A model generated the notes under the pieces. It was not told where the DNA came from, ran no database searches, and saw nothing but the letters and a program-made list of their open reading frames with translations. A program made the position numbers and the translations under genes. Below, piece by piece: positions 8,376-16,075 of a stretch of DNA of 64,000 bases (position 1 is its first letter; every line of letters begins with the position of its first letter). This DNA comes from CAVALG01 sp045576295 (GTDB lineage Bacteria; Bacillota; Clostridia; Oscillospirales; Acutalibacteraceae), in NCBI GenBank assembly GCA_045576295.1, contig JAZNGF010000010.1:1-64000 (forward strand), read 5' to 3'.

Positions 8376-9017
8376 TTATATATTTTTCGGGAACCAGGTT
8401 GCCATATCGCCCAAAAAGTCATACCTGCCGAGTTCAATCAGGCGGAAGGTTAAATCGGGTTCATATTCCACTATGGTAACCGAGGCGTTTTTAACCCATT
8501 CGAGGTTTTTAATTTCTTCAAACGGCAAGCCTTTCCAAATAGTTTCCATAATTCTTATGGGGGTTGCGTGGGTTCCAATAAGAACTGTTTTGCCGTTGTT
8601 CTCAAGTGCGATTTTTTCAATTTCGGCCTTAATGCGGTTTCGCAGCTCTATAACGCTTTCGCCGTTTTCGGGCTCGCAGCGGCTCATATCCTCGCGCCAG
8701 AGGTGCCACTGTTTGGTGTGATTTTCTTCAATATAATCGTAATACTGATATTCCCAGTCGCCAACGAAAATTTCGCGCAGGTTTTTATCTTTAACTATTT
8801 CAAGCCCGCGAAGTTCGGCAGAACCCAAAACTGTGTTATAAGCGCGCTGCAAATCGCTTGAATAAACAATGTCGATATGCTCGTTTTTCAAAAACTGTGT
8901 AACGGCTTCGGCCTGCCTTTGCCCAAGTGCGGTGAGCGGCACATCGGTTTGCCCTGCAAAACGGTGAAGCTCGTTGCCCTTACTTTGCCCGTGGCGCACT
9001 ATTATTAATCTTGTCAT
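8376..9017 (-). CDS. Histidine phosphatase family protein
   Basis: Phosphoglycerate-mutase-like phosphatase of 213 residues. The catalytic RHG motif is at residues 8-10 (IIVRHGQSKGN), and a second histidine lies in GTHATPIRIM near 166. Substrate is not predictable; relatives act on sugar phosphates, cobalamin precursors or phosphoglycerate. It lies 72 bp downstream of the small membrane-protein gene on the same strand. Confidence 0.88.
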   Translation of the reverse strand: MTRLIIVRHGQSKGNELHRFAGQTDVPLTALGQRQAEAVTQFLKNEHIDIVYSSDLQRAYNTVLGSAELRGLEIVKDKNLREIFVGDWEYQYYDYIEENHTKQWHLWREDMSRCEPENGESVIELRNRIKAEIEKIALENNGKTVLIGTHATPIRIMETIWKGLPFEEIKNLEWVKNASVTIVEYEPDLTFRLIELGRYDFLGDMATWFPKNI

Positions 9018-9089
9018 TTCTGTTCACCTGAATTCTCAAAAACTAAATCAATTATATTTTAAACAGAAATGTTTGTCAATGGAGCGGCG

Positions 9090-9365
9090 CTAAATAATAA
9101 TGAATAAAGCTGCCGTTAAGGCAAGAACTGCCGCCGCGCCACCTACACATAGAATAATTTTTCTGCGCCTGCGCTTTATGGCCTCTTGCCGTAAAAAACC
9201 GGGGCCTGCCCCCAATACAGACGAAATATAACCGCTTGCCTCTTGCGAGAGAACTGCAGTGTCGGTTTCGTTATATTCGGGGCGAACAAAAACTATTGCC
9301 CGTTCGAAATACTTGTTTTCGGTATTGTTCACTTCAATTATTCTTCGGTTAACTCCTTTAAGCAT
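9090..9365 (-). CDS. Small C-terminally anchored membrane protein
   Basis: 91 residues, no recognised family. A basic stretch IKRRRRK is followed by one hydrophobic segment at 69-91 that ends the protein, so it is probably tail-anchored with the N terminus in the cytoplasm. The ribosome site aggaggccgcc is strong, which supports a real gene. It may share a transcript with the downstream phosphatase. Confidence 0.65.
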   Translation of the reverse strand: MLKGVNRRIIEVNNTENKYFERAIVFVRPEYNETDTAVLSQEASGYISSVLGAGPGFLRQEAIKRRRRKIILCVGGAAAVLALTAALFIII

Positions 9366-9480
9366 GGCGGCCTCCTAAAACTTTGTTTTTTTATATTTTA
9401 GTAAAGTTCGTGAAAAAATATACAATGTAACAAAAAAACAAAAAAATAGGTTTTTTTGGGTTAGTTTTGAACTTGCGCCA

Positions 9481-9498
9481 ACCACAAGATATTGTGGT
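9481..9498 (+). promoter_or_regulatory. NrdR box upstream of nrdDG
   Basis: Palindrome accacaa-gata-ttgtggt. Within it, CAC-AAGATATT-GTG fits the NrdR-box pattern CAC-WATATATW-GTG except at one central base. NrdR boxes control ribonucleotide reductase genes across bacteria. It lies 48 bp upstream of the -35. A second, convincing box at the usual helical spacing is not visible. Confidence 0.75.
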
Positions 9499-9545
9499 GT
9501 GATTTAAAAAAATAAATAATTTTTAGAAAATGTTGTTGTTTTGTA

Positions 9546-9574
9546 TTGACATATTTAAGTGTGCTGTGTATAAT
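9546..9574 (+). promoter_or_regulatory. Consensus promoter of nrdDG-dut
   Basis: TTGACA (9546-9551), exactly 17 bp, TATAAT (9569-9574): a perfect sigma-A match. The expected start is near 9581, giving a leader of about 44 nt to nrdD. Confidence 0.92.
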
Positions 9575-9624
9575 GATAAACGCTCATCAATATTAAGGCG
9601 AAAATGCATTTCAAGGAGATAAAA

Positions 9625-11802
9625 ATGAAGATAATTAAAAGAAACGGAAGCGAAGTAATCTTCGATATTTCAAAGATTATTGTTGCTATAAAAAAAGCTA
9701 ATGAAAGTGTTGCGGAAAGCGAGCGTTTAACTGCCGAACAAATAGATGAAATCGCAGCAAGCGTTGAAAAATCTTGTAATAATCTTAACCGTTCATTAAG
9801 CGTTGAAGAAATTCAAGACTTGGTTGAGAACGAAATTATGTTCAAAAGGGCGTTTTCTGTTGCAAGAAAATATATAACCTACCGTTACACAAGGGCGCTT
9901 GTTCGTAAATCGAACACCACCGACGACCAGATTTTAAGCCTTATTGAATGCAACAACGAAGAGGTTAAACAAGAAAACTCAAACAAAAACCCAACCGTTA
10001 ACAGCGTTCAGCGCGACTATATGGCCGGTGAAGTTAGTAAAGATATTACAAGGCGTATCCTTTTGCCGCAAGATGTTGTTGAAGCTCACGAACAGGGCAT
10101 CATCCATTTCCACGATGCCGACTATTTCGCACAGCACATGCACAACTGCGACCTTGTTAACCTTGAAGATATGCTTCAAAACGGCACTGTTATCAGCGGA
10201 ACACTTATTGAAACCCCGCATTCATTCTCAACCGCTTGTAACATCGCAACCCAGATTATTGCGCAGGTTGCATCATCGCAGTATGGCGGCCAAAGCATAA
10301 GCCTCACACATTTGGCGCCATTCGTTCAGGTTAGCCGCGAAAAAATTCGCAACGATGTTATTGAAGAGTTCAAGCTCATCGGCCAAGAGATAGATGACGA
10401 AAAGGTTTCCAAAATCACCGAAAAGAGATTGCGCTTAGAGGTTAAAAAAGGCGTTCAGATGATTCAGTATCAGGTTGTAACACTTTTAACAACCAATGGT
10501 CAGGCTCCTTTTGTTACTGTGTTTATGTATCTTAACGAAGCAAGGAACGAGCAGGAAAGAGCCGACCTTGCAATGATTATTGAAGAGGTTTTAATCCAGC
10601 GTTACGAAGGTGTTAAAAATGAAGACGGTGTGTGGATAACTCCTGCTTTCCCCAAGCTTATTTATGTTCTTGAAGAAGATAATATTAAAGAAGGCAGCCG
10701 TTATTGGTATTTAACCGAGCTTGCCGCAAAGTGCACAGCTAAAAGAATGGTGCCCGACTATATTTCCGAAAAGGTAATGCTTCAAAATAAGATTGATAAG
10801 AACGGCAACGGCAACTGCTACACCTGCATGGGCTGCCGCAGCTTCTTAACTCCTTTTGTTGACGAAAACGGCAACCCGAAATACTACGGCAGATTTAACC
10901 AGGGCGTTGTTACTGTTAACCTTGTTGACATCGGCCTTAGCGCTAAAAAGGATATGACAAAGTTCTGGAAAATATTCGATGAGCGTATGGAACTTTGCCA
11001 CCGTGCACTCCAGTGCCGCCACGAAAGGCTTACAGGAACATTGTCTGATGCGGCGCCGATTCTTTGGCAGTACGGCGCGCTTGCAAGGCTTAAAAAAGGC
11101 GAAACAATCGACAGCCTGCTTCACGGCGGCTATTCAACCATTTCGCTCGGTTTCGCAGGCCTTTGGGAATGTGTTTACAGCCTAAACGGCAAAAAGTTAA
11201 CCGAACCTGAAGGCAAGGAATTAGGCCTTGAAATTATGAAAAAGCTTAACGAATACACAGCAAAGTGGAAGGCTGCCGAAAATATCGACTATAGCCTTTA
11301 CGGCACACCGCTTGAAAGCACAACCTATAAATTTGCAAAATGCCTGCAAAAGAGGTTTGGCCACGTTGAGGGCGTTACCGATAAAAACTATATCACAAAC
11401 AGCTATCACGTTCACGTAACCGAGCCTATCGACGCATTCGATAAATTAGAGCTCGAATCGCAGTTCCAGGCATTGTCGCCGGGCGGCGCTATTTCGTATG
11501 TTGAGGTTCCCGATATGCAGAACAACCTTAAGGCAGTTTTAAAGGTTATGCAGTTCATTTACGATAACATTATGTATGCCGAGCTTAACACCAAGAGCGA
11601 TTACTGCCAGGTTTGCGGATGGGACGGCGAAATTGAAATTGAAAAGAACGAGCACGGCAAGCTTATCTGGAAGTGCCCAAAATGCGGCAACACCGACCAA
11701 GCAAGAATGAACGTTGCCCGCCGCACCTGCGGATACATCGGTTCGCAGTTCTGGAACCAGGGAAGAACGCAGGAAATTCAAGAGAGGGTACTGCACTTAT
11801 AA
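9625..11802 (+). CDS. nrdD: Anaerobic ribonucleoside-triphosphate reductase
   Basis: Glycyl-radical enzyme reducing NTPs to dNTPs without oxygen. 725 residues. The N-terminal ATP-cone (about 1-90, KIIKRNGSEVIFD) binds the allosteric nucleotide. The C-terminal zinc site has CQVC and CPKC. RRTCGYIGSQF near 699-709 holds the glycyl-radical glycine. ATG 9625 is preferred over 9604 because aaggagataaaa lies just before it. The gene is 1 bp from nrdG and is probably repressed by NrdR through the upstream box. Confidence 0.97.
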   Translation: MKIIKRNGSEVIFDISKIIVAIKKANESVAESERLTAEQIDEIAASVEKSCNNLNRSLSVEEIQDLVENEIMFKRAFSVARKYITYRYTRALVRKSNTTDDQILSLIECNNEEVKQENSNKNPTVNSVQRDYMAGEVSKDITRRILLPQDVVEAHEQGIIHFHDADYFAQHMHNCDLVNLEDMLQNGTVISGTLIETPHSFSTACNIATQIIAQVASSQYGGQSISLTHLAPFVQVSREKIRNDVIEEFKLIGQEIDDEKVSKITEKRLRLEVKKGVQMIQYQVVTLLTTNGQAPFVTVFMYLNEARNEQERADLAMIIEEVLIQRYEGVKNEDGVWITPAFPKLIYVLEEDNIKEGSRYWYLTELAAKCTAKRMVPDYISEKVMLQNKIDKNGNGNCYTCMGCRSFLTPFVDENGNPKYYGRFNQGVVTVNLVDIGLSAKKDMTKFWKIFDERMELCHRALQCRHERLTGTLSDAAPILWQYGALARLKKGETIDSLLHGGYSTISLGFAGLWECVYSLNGKKLTEPEGKELGLEIMKKLNEYTAKWKAAENIDYSLYGTPLESTTYKFAKCLQKRFGHVEGVTDKNYITNSYHVHVTEPIDAFDKLELESQFQALSPGGAISYVEVPDMQNNLKAVLKVMQFIYDNIMYAELNTKSDYCQVCGWDGEIEIEKNEHGKLIWKCPKCGNTDQARMNVARRTCGYIGSQFWNQGRTQEIQERVLHL

Positions 11803-11803
11803 T

Positions 11804-12346
11804 ATGAACTACGGTGAAATTAAGAAAAACGATATAGCAAACGGCGAGGGCATTAGGGTCTCGCTGTTTGTTTCGGGCTGCACACATCACTGCAAGGGTT
11901 GTTTTAACGCCGAAACTTGGAATTTCGATTTTGGTAAGCCCTTCACGCGTGAAACCGAAGACTATATTATCGAGCTTTTAAAGCCCTCGTTTGTTGATGG
12001 GCTTACACTTCTCGGCGGTGAACCGTTTGAACCGCAAAACCAAAGGGCGCTGCTGCCCTTTGTTAAAAGGGTAAAGAAGCTTTACCCCGAGAAAGACATT
12101 TGGTGCTTTAGCGGCTATTTATTCGATAAAGAGCTAAAGGAAACGAGCCGCGCAAGGTGCGAGGTAACCGATGAGTTGCTGGAGAATATCGACATTTTGG
12201 TAGACGGCGAGTTTATTGAAGAAAAAAAGAACATTTCGCTCAGGTTCCGCGGTTCTGAAAATCAGCGTGTGATTGATGTAAAAAAATCACTTGAAAGTGG
12301 CAATATCGTTTTATGGGAGGGGCTAAAATATGAACGTAAATATTAA
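11804..12346 (+). CDS. nrdG: Anaerobic ribonucleotide reductase activating protein
   Basis: Radical-SAM activase that generates the glycyl radical on NrdD. 180 residues. The [4Fe-4S] motif is CTHHCKGC (C26, C30, C33), followed by GGEPF (the GGE motif). ATG 11804 starts 1 bp after the nrdD stop, so translation is coupled. The 3' end overlaps dut by 17 bp. Confidence 0.95.
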   Translation: MNYGEIKKNDIANGEGIRVSLFVSGCTHHCKGCFNAETWNFDFGKPFTRETEDYIIELLKPSFVDGLTLLGGEPFEPQNQRALLPFVKRVKKLYPEKDIWCFSGYLFDKELKETSRARCEVTDELLENIDILVDGEFIEEKKNISLRFRGSENQRVIDVKKSLESGNIVLWEGLKYERKY

Positions 12347-12767
12347 AAAGTTAAAAAGCGGCGCCGTTATCCCAACAAGGGGTTCGGCAGCAGCGGCAGG
12401 CTATGATTTATATGCCTGCATAGATGGCGATAGTGTTACAATAAATCCGCACGAAACCGTTAAAATAGGCACGGGGCTGGCTATAGCAGTGCCCGACGGT
12501 TACTTCGGCGCAATTTTTGCTCGAAGCGGCCTTGCCGCAAAGCAGGGGCTTCGCCCAGCAAACTGCGTTGGCGTTGCCGATAGCGACTATCGCGGCGAAT
12601 ACATAGTTGCCCTTCATAACGATACCGATGAACCTAAAACGATTGCAAACGGCGAGCGCATTGCCCAGCTTGTTATTATGCCGTTTTTATCGGTTGAATT
12701 CAGTGAAGTAGAGGAGCTTGACAGCACCGAAAGGGGCGCGGGCGGCTTCGGCAGCACAGGCAAATAA
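12330..12767 (+). CDS. dut: Deoxyuridine 5'-triphosphate nucleotidohydrolase
   Basis: Hydrolyses dUTP to dUMP, keeping uracil out of DNA and supplying the dTMP precursor. 145 residues with all five trimeric dUTPase motifs in order: AGYDLYA near 22-28, ARSGLA near 65, GVADSDYRGE near 82, GERIAQLV near 107 and the C-terminal RGAGGFGSTG. It overlaps nrdG by 17 bp with ggagg inside nrdG, so it is co-translated with the reductase genes. Confidence 0.96.
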   Translation: MNVNIKKLKSGAVIPTRGSAAAAGYDLYACIDGDSVTINPHETVKIGTGLAIAVPDGYFGAIFARSGLAAKQGLRPANCVGVADSDYRGEYIVALHNDTDEPKTIANGERIAQLVIMPFLSVEFSEVEELDSTERGAGGFGSTGK

Positions 12768-12792
12768 ATCGAATAAAACGCGCCAAAAAAGG

Positions 12793-12821
12793 TTGACGCG
12801 AGAACAAAAAAAGTATATTAT
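12793..12821 (+). promoter_or_regulatory. Promoter of the microprotein-mgtE unit
   Basis: TTGACG (12793-12798), 17-bp spacer, TATTAT (12816-12821), located just after dut. It would start an RNA near 12828, at the foot of the hairpin described next. Confidence 0.65.
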
Positions 12822-12825
12822 TATA

Positions 12826-12855
12826 GACGGCACCGGATTTTTTCGGTTTGCCGTC
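12826..12855 (+). other. 5'-leader hairpin before the microprotein
   Basis: Stem gacggca/tgccgtc with an inner ccg/cgg, at the predicted RNA 5' end. It is followed by aatttta rather than a T-run, so it is more likely a stability or processing element than a terminator. It is too short for an M-box riboswitch. Confidence 0.5.
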
Positions 12856-12882
12856 AATTTTATATTTAAAGGAGTGAGAAGA

Positions 12883-12984
12883 TTGGAAAGCGGCGATAGT
12901 TTATGCCCGAACCCTAAACGAACCTGCGCCAACTGCAGGGATTTCAGCAACCCTTCTCACTTTTATTGTTATAAAGTGATGTAG
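12883..12984 (+). CDS. Cys-rich 33-residue microprotein
   Basis: Short ORF from TTG 12883 with aaaggagtgag placed correctly upstream. The product has four cysteines spaced C-x6-C-x2-C-x10-C (CPNPKRTCANC then FYC), a pattern able to bind zinc. The family is not recognised. It has its own promoter and leader hairpin and is followed by mgtE 47 bp later, so it may be co-expressed with magnesium uptake. A regulatory leader-peptide role is the alternative. Confidence 0.55.
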   Translation: MESGDSLCPNPKRTCANCRDFSNPSHFYCYKVM

Positions 12985-13031
12985 CCTGTGGTTCTGTGTT
13001 CCTTCAGAAGGCGTTAAAAGGAGGAACAATT

Positions 13032-14399
13032 ATGGAAAACTACATTACCGAAGAACTTATGCAATTATTAGAGCAGGCCCGTTTTCGTGAGCTACGTTCA
13101 AGGCTATCTGAAATGAACGTGGTTGACGTTGCCGAATTTATTGAAGGCCTGCCCGAAGAACAGCTTGTTTTGGTGTTCCGCATACTGTCTAAAGACGATG
13201 CCAGCGATGTTTTCGCCTACCTTGAATCTGATAATCAGGCAAAAATCGTTGAAGGAATGAACGATAAAGAACTTGGTGCTTTGGTTGAAGAACTGTATGT
13301 GGACGATGCGGTTGACTTTCTTGAAGAGGTGCCTGCAGGCGTTGTAAGGCGCGTTCTTGCCAATGCAAGTAAAGAAACGCGCGACATAATCAACCGATTT
13401 TTAAAATACCCCGAAAATTCAGCCGGCAGCGTTATGACTATAGAAATGGTTGAGCTGCACGACCGTTTAACAGTTGCCGAGGCTATAAAAACTATCCGCA
13501 CAACGGGGCTTGATAAGGAAACGATTTATACTTGCTATGTTATCGACGATAAGCGCCACCTTGTGGGCGTTGTGCCGCTTAGGCGCCTGCTTTTAGCCGA
13601 TGAATCCACACCCATTAAGGAAATAATGAGCGATGATGAACAGATTATTTCGGTGCACACCCTTGAAGACCAAGAGCTTGTTGCCGAAATGGCCCGCAAG
13701 TATGACCTTTTAAGTATCCCTGTAGTTGATGCCGAAAACAGGCTTGTTGGCATTATCACTATCGACGACATCGTTGATATTATTGAAGAAGAAGCAACCG
13801 AAGACTTCCAGAAGATGGCGCTCGTTGCACCGTCGGAAGATGAGTATTTAAAAACGGGCGTATTCGCTCACACCAAAGGCCGAATTTTGTGGCTATTGGT
13901 GCTAATGGTTTCGGCCACCTTTACGGGCAAGATTATCAGCAGTTTCGAGGGCGTTTTAAGCGCGGTTGCAGGGCTCACAGCCTCAATCCCAATGCTTATG
14001 GGAACGGGCGGTAACGCAGGTAACCAGGCATCAACCCTAATAATTCGCGGGCTCGCACTTGGCGAAATAAAAACCAAAGACGTTTTAAGGGTTCTGTTTA
14101 AAGAGCTTCGCGTTTCAATTTTGTGTGGTGTAATACTCGGCGTTGCAAACTTTGCAAGAATGTACCTGCTGTCGGATTTTCTTGGCACATCAAACGATTT
14201 AAACATATTCTTTGTAGTGTCGATGGCAATGGTGCTTGCGGTTATTGTGGCAAAGGTTATAGGCTGCCTTTTGCCGATACTTGTAAAAATCATTAAGTTA
14301 GATCCGGCTTTAATGGCGGGCCCGATGATTACAACAATTGTTGACGCTATAACCCTTTTAATTTACCTAACCCTCGCAAAGGCGTTTTTTGCAATTTAA
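13032..14399 (+). CDS. mgtE: Magnesium transporter MgtE
   Basis: Mg2+ channel/transporter of 455 residues. The N-terminal superhelical domain is about 1-130. Two CBS domains at about 135-255 gate the pore by sensing cytosolic Mg2+. Five C-terminal membrane helices start near residue 285, including the pore segment GTGGNAGNQAS. ATG 13032 has aaaggaggaac upstream; a longer frame from 12996 lacks a ribosome site. It follows the Cys-rich microprotein. Confidence 0.96.
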   Translation: MENYITEELMQLLEQARFRELRSRLSEMNVVDVAEFIEGLPEEQLVLVFRILSKDDASDVFAYLESDNQAKIVEGMNDKELGALVEELYVDDAVDFLEEVPAGVVRRVLANASKETRDIINRFLKYPENSAGSVMTIEMVELHDRLTVAEAIKTIRTTGLDKETIYTCYVIDDKRHLVGVVPLRRLLLADESTPIKEIMSDDEQIISVHTLEDQELVAEMARKYDLLSIPVVDAENRLVGIITIDDIVDIIEEEATEDFQKMALVAPSEDEYLKTGVFAHTKGRILWLLVLMVSATFTGKIISSFEGVLSAVAGLTASIPMLMGTGGNAGNQASTLIIRGLALGEIKTKDVLRVLFKELRVSILCGVILGVANFARMYLLSDFLGTSNDLNIFFVVSMAMVLAVIVAKVIGCLLPILVKIIKLDPALMAGPMITTIVDAITLLIYLTLAKAFFAI

Positions 14400-14411
14400 T
14401 AATAAGAATAA

Positions 14412-14459
14412 GGCTGCTTGCTATGCTTATAACTTTTAGCATAGTAAGCAGCCGTTTTT
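14412..14459 (+). terminator. Terminator of mgtE
   Basis: 16-bp stem ggctgcttgctatgct/agcatagtaagcagcc with one wobble and a 10-nt loop, followed by gttttta. Confidence 0.9.
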
Positions 14460-14503
14460 AGTTTCGATGCCAATAAAAGGATTTCAGACGCATTGATTTG
14501 TAT

Positions 14504-14531
14504 TTGCTTTTTTGCAGGAGTGTGGTATAAT
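14504..14531 (+). promoter_or_regulatory. Strong promoter of the 14.5-kb RNA
   Basis: TTGCTT (14504-14509), 16-bp spacer, TATAAT (14526-14531) preceded by TGG as extended -10. The expected start is about 14538, exactly where the long terminal helix of the RNA begins. Confidence 0.75.
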
Positions 14532-14537
14532 AACAAT

Positions 14538-14748
14538 GCTACACAAACTTAATATTTAGAATTAGCGGTATTTTTCTTTACGGGGATATTATACCCTTTT
14601 TTCAACCATAATCATTTTAAGAATTTGGTAAAAATGCAAATTCCACTAAATGGTTATGGTTAATGCCCTAATTCTATTTTAGTTTGTGTAGCAGCAATTG
14701 GGGTTTGCGTTTTTCGGTGTGTGCAACTTCGATTGCACACACTTTTTT
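14538..14748 (+). ncRNA. Candidate structured small RNA, unrecognised family
   Basis: No ORF. Nested inverted repeats make one long irregular hairpin. The closing helix is 14538-14549 with 14681-14692 (12 bp, perfect). The second helix is 14557-14565 with 14668-14676 (9 bp). An upper helix joins 14604-14617 with 14648-14661 (14 bp, one wobble), and an apical helix joins 14621-14627 with 14637-14643. Between the second and upper helices is an asymmetric bubble of 38 and 6 nt. The shape recalls 6S RNA, but a better 6S match sits at 43052. It has a strong promoter and a strong terminator. Processing at about 14692 would give a ~155-nt RNA. Confidence 0.6.
14717..14748 (+). terminator. Terminator of the 14.5-kb RNA
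   Basis: Perfect 10-bp stem gtgtgtgcaa/ttgcacacac with loop cttcga, then six T. Confidence 0.92.
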
Positions 14749-14817
14749 ATTTTGCAGAGTAATAAAGTGTGATGTTTTGTTTTTAATAAATCTGCTAATA
14801 CATAGGAGGTAATAAAA

Positions 14818-15291
14818 ATGCTAAAAAAACTTGAAAAAATCACAGAATGTCATGACCCTGAGGTAACAAGATTAGAAGAACTAGATGAACGCGTTGCCAC
14901 ATATATAAAGCGAGCTACAATTGCATTATTGATAATTGGGTTTGTTGTTGCTATTATAGTTTCTTCATTAGTGGCAGATCATTATGAAAGCGATTCTGAA
15001 ATTGAGATAAATGCTTTTGGATTTACGATTTTCGTAGATGAAGAAAACGTATTTGTTTCACCATTTATGATTTTTCTTTATGTTTTTCTAATTTTTGATT
15101 TAGTTGTGATTCTTATTAGCCGAATTTTAACTTTAGTTTTTACAAATATGGGAATCAAGCGCAAAATGTTAGATAATACATATCAAACAATGTTATTTAC
15201 AAAAGAAATTGCAAAATCATCTTTTCAAACAATGAAGATTACACAAGAAACTGCATATCCAACGCAATCAGATGAAGAAACCACAAACTAA
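14818..15291 (+). CDS. Hypothetical two-TM membrane protein
   Basis: 157 residues, no recognised family. Two hydrophobic segments lie near 34-53 and 81-105, with an acidic loop between (HYESDSEIEINAF). The C-terminal ~45 residues are polar and helical. The ribosome site taggaggtaataaa is strong. Codon use is more AT-rich than in neighbouring core genes. It is followed by a lipoprotein-like gene on the same strand, so the two may form an acquired pair. Confidence 0.65.
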   Translation: MLKKLEKITECHDPEVTRLEELDERVATYIKRATIALLIIGFVVAIIVSSLVADHYESDSEIEINAFGFTIFVDEENVFVSPFMIFLYVFLIFDLVVILISRILTLVFTNMGIKRKMLDNTYQTMLFTKEIAKSSFQTMKITQETAYPTQSDEETTN

Positions 15292-15327
15292 AAAATGATT
15301 ACGCAAACTTTAGAAGGTGGAGTCAAA

Positions 15328-15615
15328 GTGAAAAGAATCATCAAAAGTATAGTGCTTTGTGTTTGCGTAATTTTATGTGCTACGGGATGCAAGGAAAGCG
15401 CGAATTATGATTTATATGCAAACAAAAGATGCGTCATTTGCGGAACTAATGCAAGCAAATCTATAATGGGGACAAAGGCATATCTTGCAACCTTAAATCC
15501 TGATTATAATTATGAAAATTACGAAGAAGACTCGAACAGTGTAGTAATTACGATATTTTATTGTAACGATTGCTATTATGATCTTGCCGACAAAACCGTT
15601 AAAGGCATATATTAA
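15328..15615 (+). CDS. Putative lipoprotein with two CxxC motifs
   Basis: 95 residues from GTG 15328, chosen because aggtgga lies 6 bp upstream and a signal peptide then begins (KRIIKSIVLCVC). The lipobox ATGC puts the lipid-modified Cys at 21. The mature part has CVIC (35-38) and, near the end, CNDC, a zinc-ribbon-like pair outside the membrane. The family is not recognised. It is AT-rich like the gene before it. Confidence 0.6.
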   Translation: MKRIIKSIVLCVCVILCATGCKESANYDLYANKRCVICGTNASKSIMGTKAYLATLNPDYNYENYEEDSNSVVITIFYCNDCYYDLADKTVKGIY

Positions 15616-15657
15616 AAGCACTTATCACATATACAACAAATAAAACACACCGAGAAA

Positions 15658-15783
15658 CAGCCCCCTTTTGATAAAGGGGGCAAAATTATGCGTAGCAAAA
15701 GACTGAGGGATTGTTAAGTGATTTTACAATCCTCCCGTCAGCCTACGGCTGCCACCCTCCTTTACACAAGGAGGGCTTTTTTG
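15658..15783. repeat. Palindromic intergenic repeat
   Basis: Three hairpins follow each other: gcccccttt/aaagggggc near 15660-15681, an imperfect pair ctgagggattgt/acaatcctcccgtcag around 15702-15740, and ccctcctt/aaggaggg followed by cttttttg at 15755-15783. The last one can terminate the lipoprotein transcript. The layout resembles multi-hairpin repeats scattered in Clostridia genomes. Only one copy is visible here. Confidence 0.6.
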
Positions 15784-15791
15784 CGTAAATT

Positions 15792-15834
15792 TAAAAGCAA
15801 GTGTTCATAACCAAAATGTTACGAACACTTGCTT
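15792..15834 (-). terminator. Terminator of tRNA-Leu
   Basis: Perfect 12-bp stem aagcaagtgttc/gaacacttgctt directly after the tRNA CCA end. On the minus strand it is followed by ttttaaattt. Confidence 0.85.
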
Positions 15835-15921
15835 TGGTGCGGATGAAGGGACTTGAACCCACACGATATTGCTATCACTAGAACCTGAATCTAGCGCGTC
15901 TGCCTATTCCGCCACATCCGC
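15835..15921 (-). tRNA. tRNA-Leu (anticodon CAG)
   Basis: 87-nt type II tRNA on the minus strand with encoded CCA. The acceptor is GCGGATG/CATCCGC with discriminator A. The anticodon stem CTAGA/TCTAG carries loop TTCAGGT, giving anticodon CAG. A long variable arm (TGATAGCAATATCG) is present, and the T loop is TTCAAGT. A dedicated terminator follows. Confidence 0.95.
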
Positions 15922-16027
15922 ATATTAACTTTTGCTGTGCCAAATTATTATATCAATCGGCGGGTGCTTTGTCAATGATTTTATAAAAATTGCAACCTTA
16001 AAGTTATTTTGTGAACCTTGTTATGCA

Positions 16028-16055
16028 TTGTCTTTTTCTTACCGTGTGATATAAT
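16028..16055 (+). promoter_or_regulatory. Promoter of the PstS-like gene
   Basis: TTGTCT (16028-16033), 16-bp spacer, TATAAT (16050-16055) with TGA immediately upstream (extended -10). Confidence 0.6.
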
Positions 16056-16075
16056 TTACTCAAGGCGGTGGTTAT

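Noticed and set aside
12768..13031. M-box riboswitch before mgtE
   Set aside because: The space holds a promoter, a short hairpin and a small ORF; the conserved M-box core is not present.
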